Made by a program: the position numbers and the translations under genes
In this document: positions 48,643 through 57,332 of the stretch, piece by piece
How positions within the stretch are numbered: position 1 is the stretch's first letter
Layout: every line of letters starts with the position of its first letter
Notes under the pieces: generated by a model
The model's input: the letters and a program-made list of their open reading frames with translations, nothing else
Database searches by the model: none
Told to the model about the DNA's origin: nothing
Origin: Streptomyces griseosporeus
Lineage (GTDB): Bacteria; Actinomycetota; Actinomycetes; Streptomycetales; Streptomycetaceae
Length of the DNA: 64,000 nucleotides
Assembly (NCBI RefSeq): GCF_014656055.1
Contig: NZ_BNBR01000008.1
Location: 117,065-181,064, forward strand
Direction of reading: 5' to 3'

Positions 48643-49305
48643 TTACTGGCCGTCGTCCTCGCGCTTCAGCGCCTCCAGCGCCCGCTGCGTGACCTCGTCC
48701 ACCGGACCCATCGCCGAGATCGTCACCACCAGGCCCTGGGCCTTGTAGTAGTCGATGATCGGCTCGGTCTGCGTGTGGTAGACCTCCAGCCGCTTACGGA
48801 CGGTGTCCTCGGAGTCGTCGTCGCGCTGGTACAGCTCGCCGCCGCACACGTCGCACACGCCGTCCTTGGCCGGCTTCTTGTACGTCTCGTGGAAGACGTG
48901 CGCCGAGTCGTTGCGGCAGATGCGGCGGCCTGCGATGCGCTTGACGACCTCTTCCTCGGGCGCCTCCAGGTCGAGCACCGCGTCGAGCTTCATGCTCTCC
49001 GTGGTCAGCAGCTCGTCCAGCGCCTCCGCCTGCGAGACGTTGCGCGGGAAGCCGTCCAGCAGGAAGCCGCCCTCGGCGTCCGGCTGCTCCATGCGGTCCT
49101 TGGCCATCGCGATGGTGACCTCGTCGGGAACGAGATTGCCGGCGTCCATGTAGGACTTCGCGAGCTTCCCGAGCTCCGTCTGCTGGCTGATGTTGGCGCG
49201 GAACAGGTCGCCCGTGGAGATGTGCGGTACGCGCAGCTGCTCGGCAAGACGCGTGGCCTGCGTGCCCTTTCCGGCACCCGGCGGCCCGACGAGGACGATT
49301 CGCAT
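48643..49305 (-). CDS. adk: Adenylate kinase
   Basis: A 220-aa long-form adenylate kinase. P-loop GPPGAGKGT at 7-15, LLDGFPRN for AMP binding, and a LID domain with Cys130, Cys151 and Cys154 plus Asp133/His136 as the likely zinc set. The Cys-X2-Asp form of the first pair (CRND) differs from the four-Cys LID. ATG 49305 shares one base with the secY stop (TGATG). Confidence 0.97.
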   Translation of the reverse strand: MRIVLVGPPGAGKGTQATRLAEQLRVPHISTGDLFRANISQQTELGKLAKSYMDAGNLVPDEVTIAMAKDRMEQPDAEGGFLLDGFPRNVSQAEALDELLTTESMKLDAVLDLEAPEEEVVKRIAGRRICRNDSAHVFHETYKKPAKDGVCDVCGGELYQRDDDSEDTVRKRLEVYHTQTEPIIDYYKAQGLVVTISAMGPVDEVTQRALEALKREDDGQ

Positions 49306-50618
49306 CAGCGGAGGAACCCTTCGTAATTGCGCTGCTGGAGCTGGCTCTCGATCTGCTTCACCGTCTCGAGCCCCACACCCACGATGATCAGGATGCTGGT
49401 CCCGCCGAAGGGGAAGTTCTGGTTCGCCCCGAAACCAACCAACGCCATCGTCGGCACGAGAGCAATCAGGCCCAAGTACAGCGAGCCCGGCCAGGTGATC
49501 CGGTTGAGCACGTACGAAAGGTACTCAGCGGTCGGTCGGCCAGCCCGGATGCCCGGGATGAAGCCACCATACTTCTTCATGTTGTCGGCGACTTCTTCGG
49601 GGTTGAAGGAGATGGCGACGTAGAAGAAGGCGAAGAACACGATCAGCAGGAAGTACAGCACGATGTGCGGCGTGGCCGCCGTGTTCGCGAGGTTCGACTT
49701 GATCCAGGTCGCCCAACCCGCCGTGGAGTTGGAGAACTGGACGATCAGTGCCGGGATGTAGAGCAGCGACGACGCGAAGATGACGGGGATCACACCCGCC
49801 TGGTTGACCTTCAGCGGGATGTAGGTCGAGGTCCCGCCGTAGGCGCGGCGGCCGATCATGCGCTTGGCGTACTGCACCGGGATGCGGCGCTGGGCCTGCT
49901 CGACGAAGACGACGAGACCGACCATGACCAGGCCGACGAGGACGACGGTGCCGAACTCGATCCAGCCGTCGGCCAGGGTGCCCTGCTTCTTGATGGCCCA
50001 CAGGCCGGACGGGAAGGTGGCGGCGATCGAGATGAACATCAGGATCGACATGCCGTTGCCGATGCCGCGGTCGGTGATCAGCTCACCGAGCCACATGACG
50101 ATGGCCGTACCGGCGGTCATGCAGATGACCATGGTGATGGTGGTGAAGATCGCGCGGTCCGGCACGATGCTGGACGCCACGGTGCAGCCGGAGAAGAGGG
50201 TGCCACTGCGGGCGGTGGCCACCAGGCCGGTGCCCTGCAGGATGGCGAGCGCCACGGTCAGGTAGCGGGTGTACTGCGTGATCTTCGCCGTGCCGGCCTG
50301 GCCCTCCTTCTTCAGGGCCTCCAGGCGCGGGATCACCACGGTCAGCAGCTGCAGGATGATGCTCGCCGTGATGTACGGCATGATGCCCAGCGCGAAGACC
50401 GTGATCTGCAGCAGCGCGCCGCCGCTGAACATGTTGACCAGGCCGAACAGGCCCTGGTTGCCGGAAGCCTCGTCCACGCACTGCTGGACGGACTTGTAGT
50501 CGACGCCCGGGATCGGGATGTGGGTACCGACCCGGTAGACCACGATGATGCCGAGCGTGAAGAGCAGCTTCTTGCGCAGGTCGGGCGTCTTGAACGCCCG
50601 GGCGAACGCGGTGAGCAC
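49305..50618 (-). CDS. secY: Preprotein translocase subunit SecY
   Basis: A 437-aa protein with ten membrane segments, the channel core of the Sec system. PGVDYKSVQQC in the plug region, YARRLT-type TM2-3 regions and the conserved cytosolic loops QYAKRMIGRRAYGG and FNPEEVADNMKKYGGFIPGIR are intact. GTG 50618 follows GGAGG by 5 bases. Its distance from rplO (173 bases with a hairpin) suggests a separate promoter for secY-adk. Confidence 0.97.
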   Translation of the reverse strand: MLTAFARAFKTPDLRKKLLFTLGIIVVYRVGTHIPIPGVDYKSVQQCVDEASGNQGLFGLVNMFSGGALLQITVFALGIMPYITASIILQLLTVVIPRLEALKKEGQAGTAKITQYTRYLTVALAILQGTGLVATARSGTLFSGCTVASSIVPDRAIFTTITMVICMTAGTAIVMWLGELITDRGIGNGMSILMFISIAATFPSGLWAIKKQGTLADGWIEFGTVVLVGLVMVGLVVFVEQAQRRIPVQYAKRMIGRRAYGGTSTYIPLKVNQAGVIPVIFASSLLYIPALIVQFSNSTAGWATWIKSNLANTAATPHIVLYFLLIVFFAFFYVAISFNPEEVADNMKKYGGFIPGIRAGRPTAEYLSYVLNRITWPGSLYLGLIALVPTMALVGFGANQNFPFGGTSILIIVGVGLETVKQIESQLQQRNYEGFLR

Positions 50619-50734
50619 GGTGCCTCCTGCGACCCCCGCGCAACTGCGTCAAGGGCGGTCTTTGAGGTTCGACGAATACAGAAAAGAGCAGTGCAGGCTA
50701 CCTTACCGGCGACACTGCCTCCCTAGGAACGACC

Positions 50735-50770
50735 AACCGGGGATACCCCAAATGTGGGATATCCCCGGTT
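50735..50770 (-). terminator. Hairpin between rplO and secY
   Basis: AACCGGGGAT and ATCCCCGGTT form a 10-bp stem, with a CCCCA/TGGG inner stem, 21 bases after the rplO stop. It probably ends or attenuates the spc-type operon. Confidence 0.85.
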
Positions 50771-50791
50771 GACGTACTACGTCATCGGAGC

Positions 50792-51247
50792 TCAGACGAG
50801 CTCGGTGACCGTACCGCCGGCGGCGGTGATCTTCTCCTTGGCGGAGCCGGAGACGGCGTCGACCGTCACCTGCAGCGCCACGGAGATCTCGCCCTGGCCG
50901 AGCACCTTGACGAGCGCGTTCTTGCGAACGGCACCCTTGGCCACCAGACCCTCGACGGTGACCTCGCCACCCTCGGGGTAGAGCGCGGCCAGCTTGTCAA
51001 GGTTCACGACCTGGTACTCGGTCTTGAACGGGTTCTTGAAGCCCTTCAGCTTCGGGAGGCGCATGTGGAGCGGCATCTGGCCACCCTCGAAGCGCTCCGG
51101 AACCTGGTAGCGGGCCTTGGTGCCCTTGGTACCACGACCGGCCGTCTTACCCTTCGACGCCTCACCACGACCCACACGGGTCTTGGCGGTCTTGGCGCCC
51201 GGGGCGGGACGGAGGTTGTGGATCTTGAGCGGGTTGTTCTCCGCCAT
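50792..51247 (-). CDS. rplO: 50S ribosomal protein L15
   Basis: A 151-aa L15. LKIHNLRPAPGAKTAKTRVGRG and the Gly-rich GKTAGRGTKGTKAR loop identify it, and FEGGQMPLHMRLPKLKGFKN is the conserved middle. Two bases after rpmD. Confidence 0.97.
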   Translation of the reverse strand: MAENNPLKIHNLRPAPGAKTAKTRVGRGEASKGKTAGRGTKGTKARYQVPERFEGGQMPLHMRLPKLKGFKNPFKTEYQVVNLDKLAALYPEGGEVTVEGLVAKGAVRKNALVKVLGQGEISVALQVTVDAVSGSAKEKITAAGGTVTELV

Positions 51248-51249
51248 GA

Positions 51250-51432
51250 TCAGTCGACCTCCTCGACCGTCACGAGGTGGCGGACGGTGTGCACCATGCC
51301 GCGGAACTCGGGGCGGTCCTCCTTGACGACCACGGTGTTGATCCCCTTGAGACCAAGCGACCGCAGGGTGTCACGGTGGTTCTGCTTGCTGCCGATGTAG
51401 GACTTGACCTGCGTGATCTTGAGCTGCGCCAT
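51250..51432 (-). CDS. rpmD: 50S ribosomal protein L30
   Basis: A 60-aa L30: AQLKITQVKSYIGSKQNHR, then LGLKGINTVVVKED and VRHLVTVEEVD. ATG 51432 is fixed by the family N-terminus; two-base gaps on both sides. Confidence 0.96.
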   Translation of the reverse strand: MAQLKITQVKSYIGSKQNHRDTLRSLGLKGINTVVVKEDRPEFRGMVHTVRHLVTVEEVD

Positions 51433-51434
51433 GA

Positions 51435-52040
51435 TTACGCACCCGCCCCGGCACGCGCACGCAGCAGAGCCGCGGGGGCGACGTCCTCGAGGGGCAGACC
51501 GCGGCGGGCCGCGATCTCCTCGGGACGCTGCAGGCCCTTCAGGGCCGCCACGGTCGCGTGCACGATGTTGATGGCGTTGTCGGAGCCGAGCGACTTCGAC
51601 AGCACGTCGTGGATACCGGCGCACTCGAGCACGGCACGCACCGGACCACCGGCGATAACACCGGTACCGGGGGACGCGGGCTTGAGCAGGACGACGCCGG
51701 CAGCCTTCTCACCCTGGATGGGGTGCGGGATGGTGCCCTGGATCCGGGGGACCTTGAAGAAGTGCTTCTTGGCCTCCTCAACGCCCTTGGCGATGGCGGC
51801 CGGCACCTCCTTGGCCTTGCCGTAACCGACACCCACGGTGCCGTCACCGTCGCCCACCACGACCAGCGCGGTGAAGCTGAAGCGACGACCACCCTTCACA
51901 ACCTTGGCGACGCGGTTGATCGCGACCACGCGCTCAACGTACGCGGTCTTCTCGGCGGCAGCAGCGCCGCCGTCACGGCCCTTCCGGTCCCGCCGCTCGC
52001 CGCCACCGGCACCGCCACCGCGGCGCTGGGGTCCAGCCAT
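51435..52040 (-). CDS. rpsE: 30S ribosomal protein S5
   Basis: A 201-aa S5 with a Gly/Arg-rich N-terminal extension (PQRRGGGAGGGERRDRKGRD). Core signature RVAKVVKGGRRFSFTALVVVGD and GKAKEVPAAIAKGVEEAKK. Extension is usual in actinomycetes. Confidence 0.97.
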   Translation of the reverse strand: MAGPQRRGGGAGGGERRDRKGRDGGAAAAEKTAYVERVVAINRVAKVVKGGRRFSFTALVVVGDGDGTVGVGYGKAKEVPAAIAKGVEEAKKHFFKVPRIQGTIPHPIQGEKAAGVVLLKPASPGTGVIAGGPVRAVLECAGIHDVLSKSLGSDNAINIVHATVAALKGLQRPEEIAARRGLPLEDVAPAALLRARAGAGA

Positions 52041-52081
52041 TGGAATTACCTCTCTCTGTTTCCGCTAGCTACGGAACCGGC

Positions 52082-52462
52082 TCAGAACTTGAGCCCGGCC
52101 TCGCGGGCGGCGTCCGCCAGGGCGGCGATGCGCCCGGCGTACTGGTTGCCACCACGGTCGAACACGACAGCCTCGACACCGGCGGCCTTGGCACGCTCGG
52201 CGACCAGGGCGCCGACCTTCTTGGCCTGCGAGGACTTGTCCTCGGCACCGCGGATCGACGCGTCCAGAGAGGACGCCGACGCCAGGGTGTGGCCCTTCAG
52301 GTCGTCGATCACCTGCGCCACGATGTGGCGGTTGGAGCGGGTCACGACCAGACGGGGACGCTCCGCCGTACCGGACACCTTCTTGCGGATCCGGATGTGA
52401 CGGCGCTTGATCGCGGCGCGCTTGTAGGCGTCGCCCTTGAGGATCTTCTGCCCGTATGCCAT
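52082..52462 (-). CDS. rplR: 50S ribosomal protein L18
   Basis: A 126-aa L18, a 5S rRNA binder: RRHIRIRKKVSGTAERPRL, then SNRHIVAQVIDD and FDRGGNQYAGRIAALADAAR. 41 bases before rpsE, 3 bases after rplF. Confidence 0.97.
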   Translation of the reverse strand: MAYGQKILKGDAYKRAAIKRRHIRIRKKVSGTAERPRLVVTRSNRHIVAQVIDDLKGHTLASASSLDASIRGAEDKSSQAKKVGALVAERAKAAGVEAVVFDRGGNQYAGRIAALADAAREAGLKF

Positions 52463-52465
52463 GGC

Positions 52466-53005
52466 TTACTTACCCGCCTTTCCGACCTTGCGGCGGATGA
52501 CTTCGCCCTCGTACTTGACGCCCTTGGCCTTGTACGGGTCGGGCTTGCGCAGCTTGCGGATGTTGGCCGCAACCTCGCCGACCTTCTGCTTGTCGATGCC
52601 CTCGACCGAGAAACGGGTCGGGGTCTCCACCTTGAAGGTGATGCCCTCGGGGGCCTCGACGGTGATCGGGTGGCTGTAGCCGAGCGCGAACTCGAGGTTC
52701 GCACCCTTGGCGGTCACTCGGTAACCGACACCGCTGATCTCGAGCTTCTTGACGTATCCCTGGGTCACACCGGTGATCATGTTCGCCACCAGCGTGCGGG
52801 ACAGGCCGTGCAGGGCCTTGCTCTGCCGCTCGTCGTTCGGGCGGAGCACCTGGAGGGTGCCGTCCTCGCCCTTCGCGATGTCGATCGGCGCAACGATGGT
52901 GTGGGTCAGTTCGCCCTTGGGGCCCTTGACCTTGACCGTACGGCCGTCGATGGTGACGTCCACGCCGGCGGGAACCGGGATGGGGAGCTTGCCGATGCGC
53001 GACAT
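52466..53005 (-). CDS. rplF: 50S ribosomal protein L6
   Basis: A 179-aa L6. SRIGKLPIPVPAGVDVTIDG opens it and the signature PDPYKAKGVKYEGEVIRRK closes it. Full length. Confidence 0.97.
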   Translation of the reverse strand: MSRIGKLPIPVPAGVDVTIDGRTVKVKGPKGELTHTIVAPIDIAKGEDGTLQVLRPNDERQSKALHGLSRTLVANMITGVTQGYVKKLEISGVGYRVTAKGANLEFALGYSHPITVEAPEGITFKVETPTRFSVEGIDKQKVGEVAANIRKLRKPDPYKAKGVKYEGEVIRRKVGKAGK

Positions 53006-53029
53006 AGCTGTTTCCTCCGTTCCCTTCCG

Positions 53030-53428
53030 TTACCAGACGTAGGCGAGGACTTCCCCACCCACGCCCTTCTTCTGCGCCTGCTTGTCGGTGAGCAGACCGT
53101 GGGACGTGGAGATGATCGCCACGCCGAGGCCGCCGAGCACCTTCGGCAGGTTGGTGGACTTCGCGTACACACGGAGACCCGGCTTCGAGATCCGCTTGAT
53201 GCCCGCGATGGAGCGCTCACGGTTCGGGCCGAACTTGAGCTCCAGGACGAGGTTCTTGCCGACCTCGGCGTCCTCGACCTTCCAGCCCGTGATGAAGCCC
53301 TCCTGCTGGAGGATCTCCGCGATGTGAGACTTGATCTTGGACGCCGGCATCGTCACGGAGTCGTGGTACGCCGAGTTCGCGTTCCGCAGACGCGTCAGCA
53401 TGTCTGCGATCGGATCAGTCATGGTCAT
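53030..53428 (-). CDS. rpsH: 30S ribosomal protein S8
   Basis: A 132-aa S8: DPIADMLTRLRNANSAYHD, then STSHGLLTDKQAQKKGVGGE. It begins MTMTDP; the second Met two codons later is an alternative. It follows rpsZ after an unusually long 214-base gap holding a hairpin, so it may have its own promoter. Confidence 0.97.
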   Translation of the reverse strand: MTMTDPIADMLTRLRNANSAYHDSVTMPASKIKSHIAEILQQEGFITGWKVEDAEVGKNLVLELKFGPNRERSIAGIKRISKPGLRVYAKSTNLPKVLGGLGVAIISTSHGLLTDKQAQKKGVGGEVLAYVW

Positions 53429-53624
53429 GAATTGGCCTGTGGCCTTTCTCGCCGGGGTTTCCTATATGCGCCATCCCTCTCCCCGTACTTCTCAGACGGG
53501 ACGGGTGCGGTGCGGGGACCTACGGCGTAGTAAGTCGTTCAGGGCGGCAGAGGCCCAACCCTCCTAGCCTAAGCCATGAGAGTCGGCGCCCCTGCCGTCC
53601 CGGTTGCTTACCGAGAGGTCCAGG

Positions 53625-53643
53625 AATCCCTAAAAGTGGGGAT
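53625..53643 (-). terminator. Hairpin after rpsZ
   Basis: AATCCC and GGGATT with a 7-base loop, touching the rpsZ stop codon. Weaker than the other intercistronic hairpins; possible attenuator or mRNA 3' protection. Confidence 0.45.
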
Positions 53644-53828
53644 TACCAGGAGCTCTTGGTCACGCCCGGCAGCTCGCCACGGTGAGCCATCTCACGGAGG
53701 CACACGCGGCAGAGGCCGAACTTGCGGTACACGGAGTGCGGACGACCGCAGCGCTGGCAGCGGGTGTAGCTACGCACACCGAACTTGGGCTTGCGAGCAG
53801 CCTTCGCGATGAGAGCCTTCTTCGCCAT
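53643..53828 (-). CDS. rpsZ: 30S ribosomal protein S14, type Z
   Basis: A 61-aa zinc-binding S14: AKKALIAKAARKPKFGVR, Cys24-X2-Cys27 (RCQRCGRPH) and Cys40-X2-Cys43 (GLCRVCLRE). This is the C+ form; Streptomyces usually keep a zinc-free paralogue elsewhere under Zur control. Confidence 0.96.
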   Translation of the reverse strand: MAKKALIAKAARKPKFGVRSYTRCQRCGRPHSVYRKFGLCRVCLREMAHRGELPGVTKSSW

Positions 53829-53833
53829 CTCGC

Positions 53834-54391
53834 TCACGCCTCCTTGAACGGGAAGCCGAGGTGACGGAGGAGCGCGCGGCCCTCTTCGTCGTTGGTCGCC
53901 GTGGTGACCACGGTGATGTCCATACCCCGGACACGGTCGATCTTGTCCTGGTCGATCTCGTGGAACATGACCTGCTCCGTGAGACCGAAGGTGTAGTTGC
54001 CACGGCCGTCGAACTGCTTGGGGGACAGGCCGCGGAAGTCGCGGATGCGCGGCAGCGCGAGCGACAGGGTGCGGTCCAGGAACTCCCACATGCGGTCGCC
54101 ACGGAGCGTGACGTGGGCACCGATCGGCTGGCCCTCGCGCAGCTTGAACTGCGCGATGGACTTGCGGGCCTTGGTGACGGCCGGCTTCTGACCGGTGATG
54201 GTGGTCAGGTCGCGGATCGCGCCCTCGATCAGCTTCGAGTCACGGGCGGCGTCGCCGACACCCATGTTGACCACGATCTTGACGAGGCCCGGAACCTGCA
54301 TGACGTTCTCGTACTTGAACTCGTCACGCAGCTTGCCGATGATCTCCTCGCGGTACTTCGTCTTGAGACGCGGAGTCACGGTGGTCGTCAT
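53834..54391 (-). CDS. rplE: 50S ribosomal protein L5
   Basis: A 185-aa L5, 5S rRNA binder: VPGLVKIVVNMGVGDA, then REGQPIGAHVTLRGDRMWEFLDR and RGMDITVVTTATNDEEGR. ATG 54391 overlaps the rplX stop by one base. Confidence 0.97.
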   Translation of the reverse strand: MTTTVTPRLKTKYREEIIGKLRDEFKYENVMQVPGLVKIVVNMGVGDAARDSKLIEGAIRDLTTITGQKPAVTKARKSIAQFKLREGQPIGAHVTLRGDRMWEFLDRTLSLALPRIRDFRGLSPKQFDGRGNYTFGLTEQVMFHEIDQDKIDRVRGMDITVVTTATNDEEGRALLRHLGFPFKEA

Positions 54392-54714
54392 CAGATGTCC
54401 TCACCCGTCCGCTTGGCAACGCGGATCTTGTTGCCCTCGTCGTCGAAGCGGTAGCCGACGCGGGTCGGGACCTTCTGGCCGTCCTTCTCCACGACCAGCA
54501 TGACGTTGCTGACGTGGATGGGGGCCTCGGTGGTCACGATGCCGCCGGCCTGCGAGCCGCTGGCGGTCGGCCCGGCCTTCGTGTGCTTCTTGACCCGGTT
54601 GACACCCTCGACCAGGACGCGGTCCTCGCGGGGGAAGGCCGCGATGACCTTGCCCTGCTTGCCCTTGTCCTTACCGGTGATGACCTGGACCAGGTCGCCC
54701 TTCTTGATCTTCAT
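54391..54714 (-). CDS. rplX: 50S ribosomal protein L24
   Basis: A 107-aa L24 with the KOW motif KKGDLVQVITGKDKGKQGKV. ATG 54714 is chosen because GAGG lies 10 bases before it; GTG 54720, overlapping the rplN stop, would add two residues. Confidence 0.96.
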   Translation of the reverse strand: MKIKKGDLVQVITGKDKGKQGKVIAAFPREDRVLVEGVNRVKKHTKAGPTASGSQAGGIVTTEAPIHVSNVMLVVEKDGQKVPTRVGYRFDDEGNKIRVAKRTGEDI

Positions 54715-54716
54715 GC

Positions 54717-55085
54717 TCACAGCACCTCCGGCGCGAGGGAGATGATCTTCATGAACTTCTTCTCGCGCAGCTCACGGCCCACCGGGCCGAAGATACGGGT
54801 GCCACGAGGGTCGCCGTCGTTCTTCAGAATGACGGCGGCGTTCTCGTCGAAGCGGATGTACGAGCCGTCCGGACGGCGGCGCTCCTTGACGGTGCGAACG
54901 ATGACCGCCTTGACGACGTCACCCTTCTTCACGTTGCCACCGGGGATCGCGTCCTTGACGGTGGCGACGATGACGTCACCGATGCCCGCGTAGCGGCGAC
55001 CGGAGCCACCGAGCACACGGATGCAAAGGATCTCCTTCGCACCAGTGTTGTCGGCGACACGCAGTCGCGACTCCTGCTGGATCAC
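54717..55085 (-). CDS. rplN: 50S ribosomal protein L14
   Basis: A 122-aa L14: VIQQESRLRVADNTGAKEIL, then GGNVKKGDVVKAVIVRT and FDENAAVILKNDGDPRGTRI. GTG 55085 has CAGGAG upstream and gives the exact family start; the frame is open 18 codons further. First gene after the rpsQ hairpin. Confidence 0.97.
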   Translation of the reverse strand: MIQQESRLRVADNTGAKEILCIRVLGGSGRRYAGIGDVIVATVKDAIPGGNVKKGDVVKAVIVRTVKERRRPDGSYIRFDENAAVILKNDGDPRGTRIFGPVGRELREKKFMKIISLAPEVL

Positions 55086-55164
55086 GTCTATCTCCTGGTT
55101 GTCTGCCGGTTCCCGGGGCGGGGCCGTGGTGTACGGCACCCGCCCCGAGCCTGGCGGAACGATG

Positions 55165-55183
55165 CCTAGGGGGTCCCCCTAGG
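55165..55183 (-). terminator. Hairpin between rpsQ and rplN
   Basis: CCTAGGGGG-T-CCCCCTAGG, an almost perfect 19-base palindrome 6 bases after the rpsQ stop. It marks the S10/spc boundary. Confidence 0.7.
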
Positions 55184-55188
55184 AGGGA

Positions 55189-55473
55189 TTACTTGGCCTT
55201 CTCGAGGATCTCGACGACGCGCCAGCGCTTGGTCGCGGACAGCGGCCGGGTCTCCATGAGGAGGACGCGGTCGCCGACACCCGCGGCGTTCTGCTCGTCG
55301 TGCGCCTTGAGCTTGTTGGTACGGCGGATGACCTTGCCGTACAGCGCGTGCTTGACGCGGTCCTCGACGGCGACGACGACGGTCTTGTCCATCTTGTCGC
55401 TGACGACAAGGCCCTCACGGGTCTTGCGGAAGCCGCGCGCTTCGGTGTTCTCAGTCACGTTGTTCTCGCTCAT
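55189..55473 (-). CDS. rpsQ: 30S ribosomal protein S17
   Basis: A 94-aa S17: RKTREGLVVSDKMDKTVVVAV and AHDEQNAAGVGDRVLLMETRPLS-type core, with a short N-terminal extension. ATG 55473 overlaps the rpmC stop by 4 bases. Confidence 0.97.
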   Translation of the reverse strand: MSENNVTENTEARGFRKTREGLVVSDKMDKTVVVAVEDRVKHALYGKVIRRTNKLKAHDEQNAAGVGDRVLLMETRPLSATKRWRVVEILEKAK

Positions 55474-55694
55474 GCGTTCTCCACCGTCTCGATGCCCAGC
55501 TCGCGCTCGCGCATCAGGGTGTAGATCCGCGCGATGTCCTTACGGACGGCCTTCAGCCGACCGTGGTTCTCGAGCTGACCCGTAGCCGCCTGGAAGCGGA
55601 GGTTGAACAGCTCTTCCTTGGCCTCGCGGAGCTTGCCCAGAAGCTCCTCGTTGCCCAGCTCGCGCAGCTCGGACGCCTTGGTACCGGCCGACAT
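55470..55694 (-). CDS. rpmC: 50S ribosomal protein L29
   Basis: A 74-aa two-helix protein: ELRELGNEELLGKLREAKEE, then LFNLRFQAATGQLEN and RKDIARIYTLMRERE. ATG 55694 overlaps the rplP stop (TGATG). Confidence 0.96.
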   Translation of the reverse strand: MSAGTKASELRELGNEELLGKLREAKEELFNLRFQAATGQLENHGRLKAVRKDIARIYTLMRERELGIETVENA

Positions 55695-56113
55695 CACGCT
55701 TCACCTGCCTCGCGCTTGACGATCCGGCACTTCATCGGCAGCTTGTGGGCCGCACGGGTCAGCGCCTCACGGGCGATCTTCTCGTTGGGGTACGACAGCT
55801 CGAACATCACGCGTCCGGGCTTGACGTTGGCCACCCACCACTCCGGAGAACCCTTACCGGAACCCATGCGGGTCTCGGCGGGCTTCTTCGTCAGCGGACG
55901 GTCCGGGTAGATGTTGATCCAGACCTTGCCGCCACGCTTGATGTGACGGGTCATGGCGATACGAGCCGCCTCGATCTGGCGGTTCGTCACGTACGCCGGG
56001 GTCAGCGCCTGGATGCCGTACTCGCCGAACGCAATCTGCGTGCCACCCTTGGACATGCCGTTGCGCTTCGGGTGGTGCTGCTTGCGGTGCTTGACCCTAC
56101 GGGGGATCAGCAT
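55694..56113 (-). CDS. rplP: 50S ribosomal protein L16
   Basis: A 139-aa L16: MLIPRRVKHRKQHHPKRNG, then VWINIYPDRPLTKKPAETRMG and GSPEWWVANVKPGRVMFEL. Five bases after rpsC. Confidence 0.97.
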   Translation of the reverse strand: MLIPRRVKHRKQHHPKRNGMSKGGTQIAFGEYGIQALTPAYVTNRQIEAARIAMTRHIKRGGKVWINIYPDRPLTKKPAETRMGSGKGSPEWWVANVKPGRVMFELSYPNEKIAREALTRAAHKLPMKCRIVKREAGEA

Positions 56114-56118
56114 TTCGG

Positions 56119-56940
56119 TCAGGCCTCCGTTCCGGTGCTCTCAGCCGGAGCGGACGCGGGAGCCTCGGCCTTGGGGGCCTCGGCGCCGGCAGCCTGCTGC
56201 GGCTTGCGACCGCGCCGCTCGCCACCACGGCCACCACGGGCCGGGCGGTCGGCGCCACCGCGGGCCGGGCGGTTACCCGCACGGGCGGCAGCGTTCTCAG
56301 CGCGGACCTCGGCGATGTTCTTGACGTCGCCCTTGTAGATCCAGACCTTCACACCGATGCGGCCGAAGGTCGTACGGGCCTCGAAGAAGCCGTAGTCGAC
56401 GTTCGCACGGAGCGTGTGCAGGGGCACGCGGCCCTCGCGGTAGAACTCCGAGCGGGACATCTCGGCGCCGCCGAGACGGCCACCGCACTGGATCTTAATG
56501 CCCTTGGCGCCGGCCTTCATCGCCGACTGCATGCTCTTGCGCATGGCACGGCGGAAGGAGACGCGGGAGGACAGCTGCTCGGCGACGGCCTGGGCCACCA
56601 GCTGAGCGTCGGTCTCGGGGTTCTTGACCTCGAGGATGTTCAGCTGGACCTGCTTGCCGGTCAGCTTCTCCAGGTCGCCGCGGATGCGGTCGGCCTCGGC
56701 GCCGCGGCGGCCGATGACGATGCCCGGGCGAGCGGTGTGGATGTCCACGCGGACGCGGTCACGGGTGCGCTCGATCTCCACCTTCGAGATGCCGGCGCGC
56801 TCCATGCCGGACGTCATCATCCGACGGATGGCGACGTCTTCCTTGACGTAGTCCTTGTACAGCTTGTCGGCGTACCAACGCGACTTGAAGTCGGTGGTGA
56901 CACCGAGCCGGAACCCGTGCGGGTTTACCTTCTGGCCCAT
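56119..56940 (-). CDS. rpsC: 30S ribosomal protein S3
   Basis: A 273-aa S3. GQKVNPHGFRLGVTTDFKSR at the start, a KH domain with GIVIGRRGAEADRIRGDLEK, then SEFYREGRVPLHTLRANVDY. A 60-residue Ala/Arg/Gly-rich tail (AGNRPARGGADRPARGGRGG) is common in actinomycetes. Confidence 0.97.
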   Translation of the reverse strand: MGQKVNPHGFRLGVTTDFKSRWYADKLYKDYVKEDVAIRRMMTSGMERAGISKVEIERTRDRVRVDIHTARPGIVIGRRGAEADRIRGDLEKLTGKQVQLNILEVKNPETDAQLVAQAVAEQLSSRVSFRRAMRKSMQSAMKAGAKGIKIQCGGRLGGAEMSRSEFYREGRVPLHTLRANVDYGFFEARTTFGRIGVKVWIYKGDVKNIAEVRAENAAARAGNRPARGGADRPARGGRGGERRGRKPQQAAGAEAPKAEAPASAPAESTGTEA

Positions 56941-57287
56941 TACCGGGTTCCTTCCTTGCTGGCGACGACCACGGTGATGTGGCTGGTCCGCTTGCGGATC
57001 CGGTAGGCACGGCCCTGGGCGCGCGGACGGAACCGCTTCAGGGTCGGGCCCTCGTCGACGTATGCCTCAGCGATGTAGAGGCTGTCGACATCGGTGTGGT
57101 CGTAGTTGTGCGCGGCGTTGGCGATGGCGCTGTCGAGCACCTTGCCGACGGGCACGGAGGCTGCCTGCGGAGCGAATCGCAGAACAGCCTGGGCCTCCGT
57201 GGCGTTCATGCCACGGATGAGGTCCACCACACGGCGGGCCTTCATGGGCGTCACGCGGATGTACCGCGCCTGTGCCCTGGCTTCCAT
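56940..57287 (-). CDS. rplV: 50S ribosomal protein L22
   Basis: A 115-aa L22 lining the exit tunnel: ARYIRVTPMKARRVVDLIRG, then RFRPRAQGRAYRIRKRTSHI, whose loop is the macrolide-related region. Confidence 0.97.
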   Translation of the reverse strand: MEARAQARYIRVTPMKARRVVDLIRGMNATEAQAVLRFAPQAASVPVGKVLDSAIANAAHNYDHTDVDSLYIAEAYVDEGPTLKRFRPRAQGRAYRIRKRTSHITVVVASKEGTR

Positions 57288-57332
57288 GGTTGTCCCTTCA
57301 GAGTTACTTACGTGTCTGAATGCGATCCGCTA

